A DNA stretch of 64,000 nt, taken from contig NZ_CP150235.1 in the NCBI RefSeq assembly GCF_037974355.1, positions 2,666,001-2,730,000 on the forward strand. Direction: 5' to 3'. Below the pieces are notes generated by a model. It saw only the letters and a list, made by a program, of their open reading frames with translations. It made no database searches and was not told where the DNA came from. A program made the translations under genes and the position numbers. Below are positions 34,041-43,131 of the stretch, in pieces. Every line of letters starts with the position of its first letter. Position 1 is the first letter of the stretch. This DNA comes from Paenibacillus sp. FSL R5-0517. GTDB taxonomy: Bacteria; Bacillota; Bacilli; Paenibacillales; Paenibacillaceae.

Positions 34041-34892
34041 ATGTGGAAGGTATTACTTGTAGAGGATGAGGTATTTGTACGAGAGTCGGTGCGAGAGATT
34101 ATTTCCTGGGAAGAGCTGGGCTTCACGGTCATCGGAGAATCCGGTAATGGAACCGAAGCGCTTGCCATGATCATACAGGAGGCACCTGATCTTGTACTGA
34201 CCGATATTGTGATGCCGGGTATGGATGGTCTGGAATTACTCAAACAGACGCGTCAGGCCGGGTTAAAAACCAAGTTTGTGATGCTCACCTGTATGGGGGA
34301 GTTCGAGTATGTACGCCGTGCAATGGAGTACGGGGCTTCGAATTATATTCTGAAGCTGTCGATGAGTGTGAATTCGTTGCGTGATACACTCCGTAAGGTA
34401 AGTGCGGAACTGGGAGCCTCAGCTGAAGCCCGGACAGAGACAACGCATCATGAAGAGCCATCATCCACACCAGTTCTAACATCTACGCCTGCATCGACTG
34501 ATTCTCTAACCGTCTCTTCCGCGCCGCCGTCTGCAATCGATCTTCCATTTACACCTGTGCGTGAGCCGGTTGTGAAGCATCCGGAGATTAGCAAAATAAT
34601 TGAGTATATCGGGCAGCATTACGATCAGGACATTACCGTCAAATCCATGTCGCGTTACGTGATGATGGGGGAGAATTATGTGAGTGCTTTGTTCAAAAAG
34701 AAAACTGGCCATACCCTGATTCATTATCTGCATGGAGTACGGATGGAGAAAGCGGCGGAATACTTGCGTGAGACAGACCTTCCCGTACAGGAAATTGGTT
34801 ACCGGGTAGGGTTCGGAAGCGATAATTATTTTATCAAAATATTCAAGCGTTGGACCGGTTGCACGCCCAGTCAGTATCGCCATCGCTCGTGA
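34041..34892 (+). CDS. YesN-like response regulator with AraC output domain
   Basis: 283 residues. The receiver domain has the acidic pair in LLVEDEVFVRE, phosphoacceptor Asp54 in LVLTDIVMPGMDGLELL, and LKLSMSVNSL at the conserved Lys. A Ser/Thr/Pro-rich linker spans about residues 132-178. The C-terminal AraC domain has ITVKSMSRYVMMGENYVSAL and VQEIGYRVGFGSDNYFIKIF. The linker is longer and simpler in sequence than usual. Partner of the kinase just upstream; probably activates the importer operon. Confidence 0.94.
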   Translation: MWKVLLVEDEVFVRESVREIISWEELGFTVIGESGNGTEALAMIIQEAPDLVLTDIVMPGMDGLELLKQTRQAGLKTKFVMLTCMGEFEYVRRAMEYGASNYILKLSMSVNSLRDTLRKVSAELGASAEARTETTHHEEPSSTPVLTSTPASTDSLTVSSAPPSAIDLPFTPVREPVVKHPEISKIIEYIGQHYDQDITVKSMSRYVMMGENYVSALFKKKTGHTLIHYLHGVRMEKAAEYLRETDLPVQEIGYRVGFGSDNYFIKIFKRWTGCTPSQYRHRS

Positions 34893-35062
34893 CTCACAGG
34901 ATGAATAGAAGGAATATGTGTACTCGAGTGTTTAGATAAGGTAGGGTAAATCCGTATTTTTGTTCCATTCGAATCATGGATATGTATCTTATGAACCCAG
35001 CAAGGTCCCTGCTACGATGTAACGGAAGGTACACTTTCAATTCAGGGAGGTCATGTGACCAG

Positions 35063-36379
35063 ATGAGAATCAGAAAAGGATTAACCGGGTTAATCGTAGG
35101 TGCGCTGATGCTGGGCTTGCTTGCTGGCTGTGTTGGTAAAAATGAGACGAATGGTGGAGATAACGGGGGTGGAGCAGCAGCGGGAAAAGTGAAGCTTACC
35201 ATGTGGGGCGCAGTGCCGCCGGAGAATGGTCCGCAGGAAGTTGTGGATACCTGGAATGCAGAGCATCCTGACATTCAAGTGGAATATGTGCGGTTTGTGA
35301 ATGACGACGACGGTAATCTGAAGCTGGATACGGCACTGTCCACCGGTCAGAACGTTGACCTATATGTCAATTACACTCTGACGAATCTCGATAAACGCAT
35401 TAAGGGCGGGACGGCATTGGATCTCGGTGAGTTCAAGGACTACAACATTGACGAGAAAATGGGAGAAGACGCGGCTTCGTGGAAAGTAGACGGTAAATAT
35501 TACGGTATGCCAACCAAGAAAAATGCGGCCTTTTTCGCCTTAAATATGAAAGCGCTTGATCAAGCGGGACTGAGCGTACCCACAGCCTGGACTTGGGATG
35601 AAGCCCGAGAATATGCACTCAAGCTGAAGAATGTTGGTTTCAAGTACGGTTTGGTACAGCATACCGCTTCCTATGTGGACCCGCTCGATTCTGTACTGGT
35701 CAAGAACGGTTATGTTAAGGCAGACGGAACTTCCAATCTCGACGATCCGCTTGTTACCAAATGGCTGGAGACTTTGAATGGAATGATGAAGGAGGATGCA
35801 ACTACACCTCCACTCGGCGAACAGCTGACTTCCAAAATGCCGGTGGAGAACATGTTCCTTGGTGGTGAGTCCGCCATGATTAACATTGGGGAGTGGCTGA
35901 TTCGCACGTCGAACAACATGACCGAGTTTCCACGTGATTGGAAAATCGCCTTTGCTCCGGTACCGAGACTGGTTGCACAGGAAGCAGATATGGTGAAGAG
36001 TGGAGGGCTTGGTGACTTTATCGCGATCAATTCCAAGTCGAAAAATAAAGAAGCCGCATGGGAGTTCCTGAAATGGTACGCCGATGGAGGGATGATGCCG
36101 ATGGCTGCCGGTGGACGTCTGCCGTCCTCGAATGCGGTTGATCAACAGACGGCTATTGATCATCTGCTCGGTGATTATGCCGATTCTTATGACAAAGAGT
36201 CACTGGAGTTTGTGTTGTACGGTGACAAGACACCTACATTTGTCCGCAGCATTGCGCAAGAGGTAGTCGATCTGCGTGCACAGGAGTATGAAAAGTTCTT
36301 CCTTGGTAACCAGACTGCTGAAGTTACGGTACAGAACATGGTCAAACGCCATAATGACTGGCTGAAGCAGAATCAATAG
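35063..36379 (+). CDS. sugar ABC transporter substrate-binding lipoprotein (family 1)
   Basis: 438-residue receptor with lipobox LLAGC (Cys23) and a Gly/Asn-rich linker. Family-1 features include KLTMWGAVPPENGPQEVVDT, YYGMPTKKNAAFFALNMKAL, AWTWDEAREYALKLK and INSKSKNKEAAWEFLKWYAD. AGGGAGG lies 12 bases before ATG 35063, a long but workable spacing. It lies 170 bases after the response regulator gene. The ligand is an unidentified oligosaccharide. Confidence 0.92.
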   Translation: MRIRKGLTGLIVGALMLGLLAGCVGKNETNGGDNGGGAAAGKVKLTMWGAVPPENGPQEVVDTWNAEHPDIQVEYVRFVNDDDGNLKLDTALSTGQNVDLYVNYTLTNLDKRIKGGTALDLGEFKDYNIDEKMGEDAASWKVDGKYYGMPTKKNAAFFALNMKALDQAGLSVPTAWTWDEAREYALKLKNVGFKYGLVQHTASYVDPLDSVLVKNGYVKADGTSNLDDPLVTKWLETLNGMMKEDATTPPLGEQLTSKMPVENMFLGGESAMINIGEWLIRTSNNMTEFPRDWKIAFAPVPRLVAQEADMVKSGGLGDFIAINSKSKNKEAAWEFLKWYADGGMMPMAAGGRLPSSNAVDQQTAIDHLLGDYADSYDKESLEFVLYGDKTPTFVRSIAQEVVDLRAQEYEKFFLGNQTAEVTVQNMVKRHNDWLKQNQ

Positions 36380-36402
36380 AAGGCAAAAGCAATGAGTCCG
36401 AA

Positions 36403-36430
36403 GGCCGTCCCAATGGGGCGGTTTTTTTTC
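36403..36430 (+). terminator. intra-operon hairpin after the binding-protein gene
   Basis: CCGTCCC pairs with GGGGCGG across a three-base loop, followed by eight T. A strong-looking terminator between the receptor gene and the permease genes, which start 238 bases later; the permeases may need readthrough or a second promoter in 36440-36660. Confidence 0.75.
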
Positions 36431-36667
36431 TTTTCTATATAAGTACTGGACCAATAAATGAGTGGACCAAAAGAGCATTAGAGGTATGACATGAGCCAGG
36501 GCTATCCGGACTAAAGGAATAGAACAATTCCATGTTATTTTCATCTTGAAGGTCACTGCCAAAATACATAGTTCTGTGATACCAGGAAAGAGGTTATGTT
36601 CCTTAAAAGTGAAAGGACATCTTGTTATGCTTAATTTCAGAACAGATGTTAAGGAGTGGGGGAGCGT

Positions 36668-37549
36668 ATGCATAAATCCTGGATGAAACGGCAGAGCAGG
36701 CTCGGGTATTTGTTTATTGGGCCCAATATGATTGGTGTGCTGTTGTTTTTTATTATACCGGCTGTCTATTCATTCTATCTCATGTTCACCGATTACAAAT
36801 TCATGAGCCCGGAGACACATTTTGTGGGGCTGGACAATATCCGCCGTATGTTCAATGATGATCTGTTTGGGGTAGCGCTGCGAAATACATTTGTATTTCT
36901 GTTAGCGGTTCCAATATCAATGGGGTTGGCATTCATCGTGGCTGTTGCATTGAACAAGTCGGTGTACTGGCAAAAAACACTGCGTGCCCTCTATTTCATG
37001 CCCTATATCACTAGCGGCGTTGCGATCGCCTTTGTCTGGATGCTGCTGTTCCAGCCAACGTCGGGACCGATAAACGGTTTTTTGCGGGGGATCGGTATTA
37101 CAAATCCACCTGGCTGGTTATCGACAACTGAATGGTCCATGTATGCGATTGATATCATCTGGATCTGGTTCATGCTGGGGTACAACATGATTATTTATTT
37201 AGCAGCTCTGCAGGAGATCCCGGAGGAATTAGTTGAGGCTGCTAAGATTGATGGAGCCCGCCCTTGGCAGACCATTCGTCAAGTGATCTGGCCGCTTGTG
37301 AGCCCAACGACCTTTTTACTGCTGATAACAGGACTGATTATGACGATCAAAAACTTTGGCATTATTCAGGCGATTACTCAGGGTGGGCCGGGAAACAGTA
37401 CAACAGTGTTGTCGCTTTTTATCTACCAGAATGCCTTCCGCTATTATGAGATGGGATACGCTGCTGCCATTAGCTGGGCGCTCTTTGCCATCATCATGGT
37501 CTTCACAGTATTGCAGTGGGTTGGACAGAAACGTTGGGTTCACTATTAA
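36668..37549 (+). CDS. sugar ABC transporter permease (MalF/LplB type)
   Basis: 293-residue membrane subunit with six predicted membrane segments. The EAA loop is PEELVEAAKIDGARPWQTIR followed by VIWPLVSPTTFLLLI; AITQGGPGNSTTVLSLFIYQ follows. The ribosome site GGAGTGGGGGAG precedes ATG 36668; an in-frame GTG at 36656 is less likely. It pairs with the next gene 17 bases downstream. No ATPase gene accompanies the pair. Confidence 0.93.
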   Translation: MHKSWMKRQSRLGYLFIGPNMIGVLLFFIIPAVYSFYLMFTDYKFMSPETHFVGLDNIRRMFNDDLFGVALRNTFVFLLAVPISMGLAFIVAVALNKSVYWQKTLRALYFMPYITSGVAIAFVWMLLFQPTSGPINGFLRGIGITNPPGWLSTTEWSMYAIDIIWIWFMLGYNMIIYLAALQEIPEELVEAAKIDGARPWQTIRQVIWPLVSPTTFLLLITGLIMTIKNFGIIQAITQGGPGNSTTVLSLFIYQNAFRYYEMGYAAAISWALFAIIMVFTVLQWVGQKRWVHY

Positions 37550-37566
37550 GGAGGGAAGGGATCGTT

Positions 37567-38463
37567 ATGGAGAAATCAATTGCCGCAAACGCGAAGCCCA
37601 CAGCTCCGCATGCACCTAAAGGTAAATTCCGCATGGAGTCCTTAACCCAGATTCGAAGAATCATACTGACACTTCTGATGTCCGGGTTTGCTTTGCTGAT
37701 GATTATGCCGTTCATCTGGATGATTAGCACGTCGTTCAAATCTCCTGCGGACGTATTCACCTATCCCATCCAATGGATACCCTCCAGCCTGAACTGGGAG
37801 CATCACATTAAGGTCTGGAGCGGAGCGGATACCTTTGCTACGTATTATCTGAACTCGTTGAAAATATCACTAATTAGCACGATCGGAGCTGTATTTCTCT
37901 CGGCGTTTGCAGCTTATGGCTTCGCAAGAATTCAATTCAAAGGACGGGAGACACTGTTCCTCATCTATCTCTCGATGATGATGGTGCCCCCGCAGGTGCT
38001 CTTTGTGCCCAAGTTCCTCATGTTCGAATGGGTCGGCATCTATAATACGCATTGGGCCCTGATCCTGCCTGGAATGTTCACGATCTTTGGGGTGTTTATG
38101 CTTCGGCAATTCTTCCTGTCGGTGCCATCGGAGATTTCGGAAGCGGCATTCATCGACGGTGCAGGTCACCTACGCATATTCTTTAGATTGATTCTGCCTT
38201 TGGCGAAGCCAGCGCTGGCTACACTTGCGATCATTGATTTCTCCTGGCACTGGAATGACTATGAGAATGCGCTTGTGTTTCTCATCGACAAAGACCTGTA
38301 TACCGTGCCGCTTGGTCTGCAGAACTTTATTCTGGAGAACAACGTGGATTACAACGGCATGATGGCCGCTGCCACGGCAGGTATTATACCGATGATTATC
38401 GTCTTTTTGGTAGGCCAGCATTACATTATTCAAGGCGTGGCTGGAAGTGCCGTGAAGGGCTGA
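37567..38463 (+). CDS. sugar ABC transporter permease (MalG/LplC type)
   Basis: 298-residue membrane subunit. A cytoplasmic N-terminal tail rich in Ala/Lys/Pro (about 30 residues) precedes six membrane segments. WMISTSFKSPADVFTYPIQW is characteristic, and the EAA loop reads SEISEAAFIDGAGHLRIFF followed by LILPLAKPALATLAI. AAGGAGGGAAGGG lies before ATG 37567. Last gene of the two-component and importer operon. Confidence 0.93.
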   Translation: MEKSIAANAKPTAPHAPKGKFRMESLTQIRRIILTLLMSGFALLMIMPFIWMISTSFKSPADVFTYPIQWIPSSLNWEHHIKVWSGADTFATYYLNSLKISLISTIGAVFLSAFAAYGFARIQFKGRETLFLIYLSMMMVPPQVLFVPKFLMFEWVGIYNTHWALILPGMFTIFGVFMLRQFFLSVPSEISEAAFIDGAGHLRIFFRLILPLAKPALATLAIIDFSWHWNDYENALVFLIDKDLYTVPLGLQNFILENNVDYNGMMAAATAGIIPMIIVFLVGQHYIIQGVAGSAVKG

Positions 38464-38498
38464 AGCTGTTACCAATGTTCAATGTGTTCTCTTAATAT

Positions 38499-38543
38499 AA
38501 CCCTTTTGCTGAACGAAGTGATCTTCGCGGCGGAAGGGTTTTC
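38499..38543 (+). terminator. terminator after the importer operon
   Basis: AACCCTT...CGAAG pairs with CTTCG...AAGGGTT in an interrupted stem, followed by TTTTCT. Confidence 0.75.
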
Positions 38544-38659
38544 TGTCGAAAGGGAGAATAACGATCTTTCCGCAATACAATAGTTCAAACTTCGTATATA
38601 ATTAACAATGAACTATGATGCTGAATGACTACATAACTATCGCGAGGTGCACTAGACTT

Positions 38660-39208
38660 ATGCCAACCATCTACGACTTTACCGTAACCAGAACCAGTGG
38701 AGAGCGTTTCCCACTCTATCAATATGAAGGAAAACCTGTGCTCATCGTAAACACGGCAAGTAAATGTAAATATACGCACCAGTTTGATGACATGCAGAAA
38801 CTGTATGATCAGTACAAGGATCAAGGACTTCAGATTATTGGTTTCCCATGCAACCAGTTTGCAGAGCAAGAGCCTGGAAGCAGTTCGGAAGCAGAATCCT
38901 TCTGCCAGATTAACTATGGTGTGAAATTTCCGATGTTCTCCAAATTGGACGTGAATGGAGAAGCGGCGCACCCGCTCTACGACTTTTTGAAAAGATCTGG
39001 ACCTTTTGCTGGCTTTGATGAAACCGATATTCAGGCCAAACTATTGAAATTGATGGTGGCTGATAAAGCGCCAGAATGGTTACATGGAGATGCAATCAAA
39101 TGGAATTTCACGAAATTCCTGATTGATGCAGAAGGTCGTGTGGTTAGACGCTTCGAACCGATCGACTCCATTGACGAGATTCAAGAGAGTATTAAGCAGC
39201 TTCTATAA
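38660..39208 (+). CDS. glutathione peroxidase family protein (thiol peroxidase)
   Basis: 182-residue cytoplasmic peroxidase that reduces hydroperoxides; in Firmicutes these generally use thioredoxin rather than glutathione. The catalytic motif NTASKCKYTHQF carries Cys36 (usual family motif SKCGFTPQ), Gln66 is in GFPCNQFAEQEPG, and KWNFTKFLID carries the Trp/Asn of the catalytic tetrad. C64 in FPCNQF may act as second cysteine. ATG 38660 has GAGGTG ten bases upstream; the longer frame has none. Confidence 0.9.
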   Translation: MPTIYDFTVTRTSGERFPLYQYEGKPVLIVNTASKCKYTHQFDDMQKLYDQYKDQGLQIIGFPCNQFAEQEPGSSSEAESFCQINYGVKFPMFSKLDVNGEAAHPLYDFLKRSGPFAGFDETDIQAKLLKLMVADKAPEWLHGDAIKWNFTKFLIDAEGRVVRRFEPIDSIDEIQESIKQLL

Positions 39209-39279
39209 TTTCACTTTGATATCTCATACAGGGGCATGACAAGAATCGTTTCCCTCTTCCGAACAGGAGGTGCATGAAT

Positions 39280-40137
39280 ATGCCGAGCATGATGCAATTT
39301 AGTGCTTCACTGGAGTATAGTTATCGTTCCACCAGTGTATATAATCCGGGCAAGTCAGATGGATTCCATTCACATCCACATTATGAGATTTATTATTTTC
39401 ATGATGGAGAATGTACTTACATTATAGGAGACCGGGTATACAACCTGAAGCCAGGTGATCTGGTGTTAATGCACGGCTTGACGCTTCATCGACCACATCC
39501 GAAGCCTGGCAGTACTTATGAGCGAAGCACATTGCATTTTGATCCGTCTGCCATACGAAGTAGTCTGCATGCTGACCGCATAGTTGAGGTCCTGAGGCCA
39601 TTTGAAGAACTCAGAAATTGCCGGGTCAATCTGACGGGGGATAGCCGTTCTGAATTTGAAGCTCTATTGCATGATCTTCATCGTCTGTCTCAGAGTCAGA
39701 GCCATTTCAGACAAGAGCGCATGAATGTCAGACTGTGTGATCTGTTATATTTTGTAGCAGAGATCTGCCAGGGTGATGTCGAAGAACAACTTCCCTCATC
39801 GGAGAAGGAGCGGCATGTCCAGCATATTATTCGTTATGTCGATACACATTATATGAAGGATATTGGTCTGGATGATTTGGCACTGGAATTACATCTTTCC
39901 AAGCCATATCTGGCAGGCATGTTTAAGGAAATGACAGGTTTGACGGTATTCAAATATCTGTATGACCGTCGTATCAATCAGGCCAAGCTTTTGTTTCAGT
40001 TCCAACCAGAGATCACGGTGACAGAAGCAAGTCGATTGTCCGGTTTCAAACGCCTTTCGCATTTTAGTCGGATGTTCAAACAAAGTGTGGGATGTTCGCC
40101 TGATCTGTACCGTACCCAATTGCATCGTCAATCATAG
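39280..40137 (+). CDS. AraC-family regulator with N-terminal cupin domain
   Basis: 285-residue one-component regulator. Cupin motifs: GFHSHPHYEIYYFHDGECTY and LKPGDLVLMHGLTLHRPHP. The C-terminal helix-turn-helix pair is IGLDDLALELHLSKPYLAGM and VTEASRLSGFKRLSHFSRMF. AGGAGG lies nine bases from ATG 39280, and only three bases from an upstream ATG at 39274, so 39280 is the start. No carbohydrate gene adjoins it directly; target unknown. Confidence 0.9.
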   Translation: MPSMMQFSASLEYSYRSTSVYNPGKSDGFHSHPHYEIYYFHDGECTYIIGDRVYNLKPGDLVLMHGLTLHRPHPKPGSTYERSTLHFDPSAIRSSLHADRIVEVLRPFEELRNCRVNLTGDSRSEFEALLHDLHRLSQSQSHFRQERMNVRLCDLLYFVAEICQGDVEEQLPSSEKERHVQHIIRYVDTHYMKDIGLDDLALELHLSKPYLAGMFKEMTGLTVFKYLYDRRINQAKLLFQFQPEITVTEASRLSGFKRLSHFSRMFKQSVGCSPDLYRTQLHRQS

Positions 40138-40272
40138 AAGTCTTCTGTAAGCTGACCGGCTTGTCTGGTTGGCTTTTTTGTTGATTTTCGTTCGCGGAAT
40201 GCGTATCACTGTGTTTAGAGCACACGCAGAACAGGTAAAGAAAGGTAATGAAACCACAGGAGGCGATTATGA

Positions 40273-40521
40273 ATGAAACAGCGCACACCGGACCAGAATA
40301 ACAACGATACCCGTCAGGAACAATCCCGTGACAATCCTGAACAATATAAGACAGAGCACGAAAGTCTGCTTGACCGTTATGAAGAAGAACAGACTGTAGA
40401 TCCAATTCCGATGGAAGATCTGAATATGGAGGCTCAGGAAGAGAAGAACAAGGATCAAACCAAAAGCAACTCGTCGACCGAAGAGAAATACCGGGCGGAT
40501 TATCGCAAAAAAGGCGAGTGA
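40273..40521 (+). CDS. small hydrophilic protein of unknown function
   Basis: 82-residue, highly charged, Asn/Gln/Glu/Lys-rich protein with no hydrophobic segment; probably disordered. AGGAGG nine bases before the ATG marks it as genuinely translated. Another ATG four bases upstream is in a different frame and stops after ten codons. No family recognised; such small hydrophilic proteins are often stress or spore associated, which is only a guess here. Confidence 0.7.
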   Translation: MKQRTPDQNNNDTRQEQSRDNPEQYKTEHESLLDRYEEEQTVDPIPMEDLNMEAQEEKNKDQTKSNSSTEEKYRADYRKKGE

Positions 40522-40603
40522 AGCATAACGTTAATAGCTGTTTGAGGAAAAAATGGTGAAGTATTTTCAGTGAATGTATATTTGGTGAAAATAAATTAGT
40601 TTG

Positions 40604-40632
40604 TTGACTAATGTATGTTACTATATTATAGT
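40604..40632 (+). promoter_or_regulatory. sigma-A promoter for the nitroreductase gene with overlapping palindrome
   Basis: TTGACT, a 17-base spacer and TATAGT form a good sigma-A promoter 43 bases before the start codon. The -10 is covered by the near-palindrome GTTACTATATTATAGTTAC (40617-40635; core ACTATA-T-TATAGT perfect). This is a likely repressor operator, reminiscent of TACT...AGTA sites of HxlR/DUF24 redox regulators such as YodB and HypR; that link is inference. Confidence 0.65.
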
Positions 40633-40674
40633 TACTATGTTGGCAAATGAAAAAAATTTGGGAGGCGAATAAGA

Positions 40675-41274
40675 ATGACTACTTTTTTTGATGCGTTGAA
40701 AAACAGAAGATCTTATTACGGAATCAGCAAGGAATCTACAATTTCGGATGCTAAAATCCAAGAAATCGTAGAAGAAGCAGTGAAGTATACACCAACTTCC
40801 TTTAACTCACAAACATCCCGTGCGGTTGTACTGCTCGGCGAACAACATGATAAATTGTGGAATCACACAGAAGAAATTTTGCGTGAAGTGGTAGGTAATG
40901 AAGAAGCTTTCAAATCCACAGCAGAGAAAATGACTGGATTCCGCAGCGGATATGGTACGGTTCTCTTCTTCGAAGATAACAATGCGATCGCACAGCTTCA
41001 ACAGAATTTTGCAGCTTATGCAGATAACTTCCCGATCTGGGCGAATCAATCCAACGGTATGTTGCAACTGGTAATCTGGACGGCTCTGGAACAAGAAGGT
41101 CTGGGTGCATCTTTGCAGCACTACAATCCGTTGATTGACGAAAAAGTGAAGCAAGAGTGGAACATTCCTGAGAACTGGAGATTGATCGCTCAGATGCCAT
41201 TCGGTAAACCAACGGCAGCACCGGGTGAGAAACAATTCCAACCGATTGAAGAGCGCGTAAAAGTACACAAGTAA
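40675..41274 (+). CDS. nitroreductase-family oxidoreductase
   Basis: 199-residue flavin (FMN) oxidoreductase of the nitroreductase fold, FRM2/YdgI-like branch. FFDALKNRRSYYGISKE is the N-terminal flavin-binding Arg motif, YTPTSFNSQTSRAVVLLGEQ follows, and QLVIWTALEQEGLGASLQHY is the characteristic helix. AAATTTGGGAGGCG precedes the ATG. A palindrome over the promoter suggests induction by a redox or electrophile sensor. The physiological substrate is unknown. Confidence 0.9.
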   Translation: MTTFFDALKNRRSYYGISKESTISDAKIQEIVEEAVKYTPTSFNSQTSRAVVLLGEQHDKLWNHTEEILREVVGNEEAFKSTAEKMTGFRSGYGTVLFFEDNNAIAQLQQNFAAYADNFPIWANQSNGMLQLVIWTALEQEGLGASLQHYNPLIDEKVKQEWNIPENWRLIAQMPFGKPTAAPGEKQFQPIEERVKVHK

Positions 41275-41389
41275 ATCAATTTCATAATACCTTTAGCTGC
41301 TTCAATCAAGGCTAGATATAGATCAAAACGTTTCAATTTGTCTATATCTAGTTACATAAATTCATTTTAATGAGTTATGAAATTGATTT
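41273..41389. repeat. nested perfect inverted repeats after the nitroreductase gene
   Basis: The outer arms AAATCAATTTCATAA (41273-41287) and TTATGAAATTGATTT (41375-41389) are perfect 15-bp complements. Inside, CTAGATATAGA (41312-41322) and TCTATATCTAG (41341-41351) are perfect 11-bp complements around an 18-base loop. The outer left arm begins within the nitroreductase stop codon. No coding frame lies inside. It could fold as a two-stem RNA or cruciform; no T run follows, so it is not a standard terminator. Confidence 0.8.
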
Positions 41390-41427
41390 AAGTAAGCTTC
41401 GCATTTCCCAACATTTAACCACATACG

Positions 41428-41486
41428 GCCTCGCTTCAATTTGATACGATGTTAGTTGATCGTAATCCAATGAAGCGAGGCTTTTT
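41428..41486 (+). terminator. long hairpin with T run whose 3' arm holds the next ribosome site
   Basis: GCCTCGCTTCA (41428-41438) pairs with TGAAGCGAGGC (41471-41481), and the inner TTGATACGAT and ATCGTAATCCAA segments extend the stem; TTTTT follows. It looks like a terminator, yet GCGAGG in its 3' arm is the only ribosome site for the GTG at 41490, nine bases away. Confidence 0.75.
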
Positions 41487-41489
41487 GAT

Positions 41490-43115
41490 GTGAATAATAG
41501 ATTAAAAGACATGACGAATCAACGTGTGTGGAAGATAGTTTTGTGTGGGTTATTAACACTTGGGTCGGTGGCTAGTTCGGGCGTTCAGGCTGCAGCCGTG
41601 CAGCAACAGTTTCAGGATACCCGTACGAGTTATGCCAAGGATGCCATTACACATTTGGTGAACAAAGGCATTGCTGCCGGTACGTCAGAGACTACATTTG
41701 AACCGAAGAAAGCCGTCACTCGTGCAGAATTTGCGACGTTTGCGGTGAGATTGCTAGGTTTGAAGCCCGTTAAAAATAATATCAATCCTTATCAGGATAT
41801 CAGCATAAATGCCTGGTATTACGGCAATGTTGCTGCCATGACTAATCTTTTCATTCTGGAGGGAAAGGGTCAGGGAACATTCCAGCCTAATGCGTCCATT
41901 ACGCGCGAAGAAGCGGCTGCTCTTCTTGTTCGGATGTTAAAACAACAACCCGTAGAGACGTCACTTTTATCTTCAACGTATTTCGACGCAGCGGATATCT
42001 CGGACTGGGCACGTCCTTATGTGCAGACGGTGTATCAACTTGGATTGATGCGGGGAAGTGGAGGCATGTTCCGACCGCATGATCAAGTAACGCGCGAAGA
42101 AGCTGCGGTCATGCTTGATGCGATCTTACAAAAGAAAACATGGTCTGAACAGTTACAACGTGGAGATGAACTCGGCGTTCAGTTGGGCTGGCAATATAAT
42201 TCCACTACCGCTGAATTCAAGAAGCAGGTGGAACAGTCTGAAGTGAATACGCTCGTCCCACGCTGGTTTTTCCTGAATAGCAGTATGAAAGTAACGGATC
42301 ACACGGACCCTGCATTGATCTCCTGGGCATCCGCCACTGACAGGCAGTTATGGCCATTGCTTGGGAATCGTTCTGATTCGGCACTTACCCATCAGATGTT
42401 ATCCAGCTCAACGAACCGAGCGGCAGTGATCTCACAGGTAGCTGCTTATGTCAAAACCTATAAATTGGACGGCATTAATGTGGACTTCGAGAATGTTGAT
42501 CCTGCGGATCGTGAAGGGTTAACGGCATTTGTGACCTCCTTGACGGCTACGTTGCACGCATTGGGTGCAGTGGTGTCTGTGGATGTATCACCGGATCTGG
42601 GTACAGATTGGACGGAGGCATTTGATTATGCCAAACTGGGCGCTGTATCGGATTATATGGTGCTGATGGGATACGAGGAACACTGGAACGGTGATCCGAT
42701 AGCAGGATCTGTGGCGTCTCTTCCATGGGTGGAAAAGGCACTGGATACTATGCTCTCCGAGGTGGTACGTGCCAAAACCATTTTGGCCCTTCCGTTGTAC
42801 ACACGAGACTGGTCCTCGGTGAACCCGGCAACCAGTTCTTGGGACATTACATTGTCAGAACAGGGAACGCGCGCGCATGCTATAGGATCTGTAAGACGAT
42901 GGGATGCAAGTCTGGTTCAATATATGATTGGGTACAACAGCAACGGAATGCCAAGATATATATGGGCAGAGGACAGTCGTTCGTTATCAGCCAAAGTGTT
43001 GATGAGTGAACAACGTCAGATTGCCGGTCTGGCTTACTGGTATATGGGCGGCGAAACAGCCGATGTGTGGAACGCTATTTCGAATGCTTCACGATTTGAA
43101 TCATATAACTTCTGA
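41490..43115 (+). CDS. SLH-domain surface protein with GH18 catalytic domain
   Basis: 541 residues. A signal peptide (to about residue 35, ending VQA-AA) precedes three S-layer homology repeats (about residues 40-215; each has an FxD...A...G...TREE/TRAE pattern), which anchor the protein to cell-wall polymers. A GH18 barrel follows with catalytic motif LDGINVDFENVD (Glu334) and VSDYMVLMGYEEHW. The closest known types are YaaH/CFLE-like spore or wall N-acetylglucosaminidases, so it probably trims peptidoglycan or chitin at the cell surface. Start is GTG 41490; its ribosome site lies in a hairpin arm. Confidence 0.9.
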   Translation: MNNRLKDMTNQRVWKIVLCGLLTLGSVASSGVQAAAVQQQFQDTRTSYAKDAITHLVNKGIAAGTSETTFEPKKAVTRAEFATFAVRLLGLKPVKNNINPYQDISINAWYYGNVAAMTNLFILEGKGQGTFQPNASITREEAAALLVRMLKQQPVETSLLSSTYFDAADISDWARPYVQTVYQLGLMRGSGGMFRPHDQVTREEAAVMLDAILQKKTWSEQLQRGDELGVQLGWQYNSTTAEFKKQVEQSEVNTLVPRWFFLNSSMKVTDHTDPALISWASATDRQLWPLLGNRSDSALTHQMLSSSTNRAAVISQVAAYVKTYKLDGINVDFENVDPADREGLTAFVTSLTATLHALGAVVSVDVSPDLGTDWTEAFDYAKLGAVSDYMVLMGYEEHWNGDPIAGSVASLPWVEKALDTMLSEVVRAKTILALPLYTRDWSSVNPATSSWDITLSEQGTRAHAIGSVRRWDASLVQYMIGYNSNGMPRYIWAEDSRSLSAKVLMSEQRQIAGLAYWYMGGETADVWNAISNASRFESYNF

Positions 43116-43131
43116 CCATTATGAATTGCAT

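Noticed and set aside
35540..36163. 207-codon frame antisense to the third importer's receptor gene
   Set aside because: The plus strand has a lipobox and SBP motifs throughout; the antisense frame has no ribosome site or domain.
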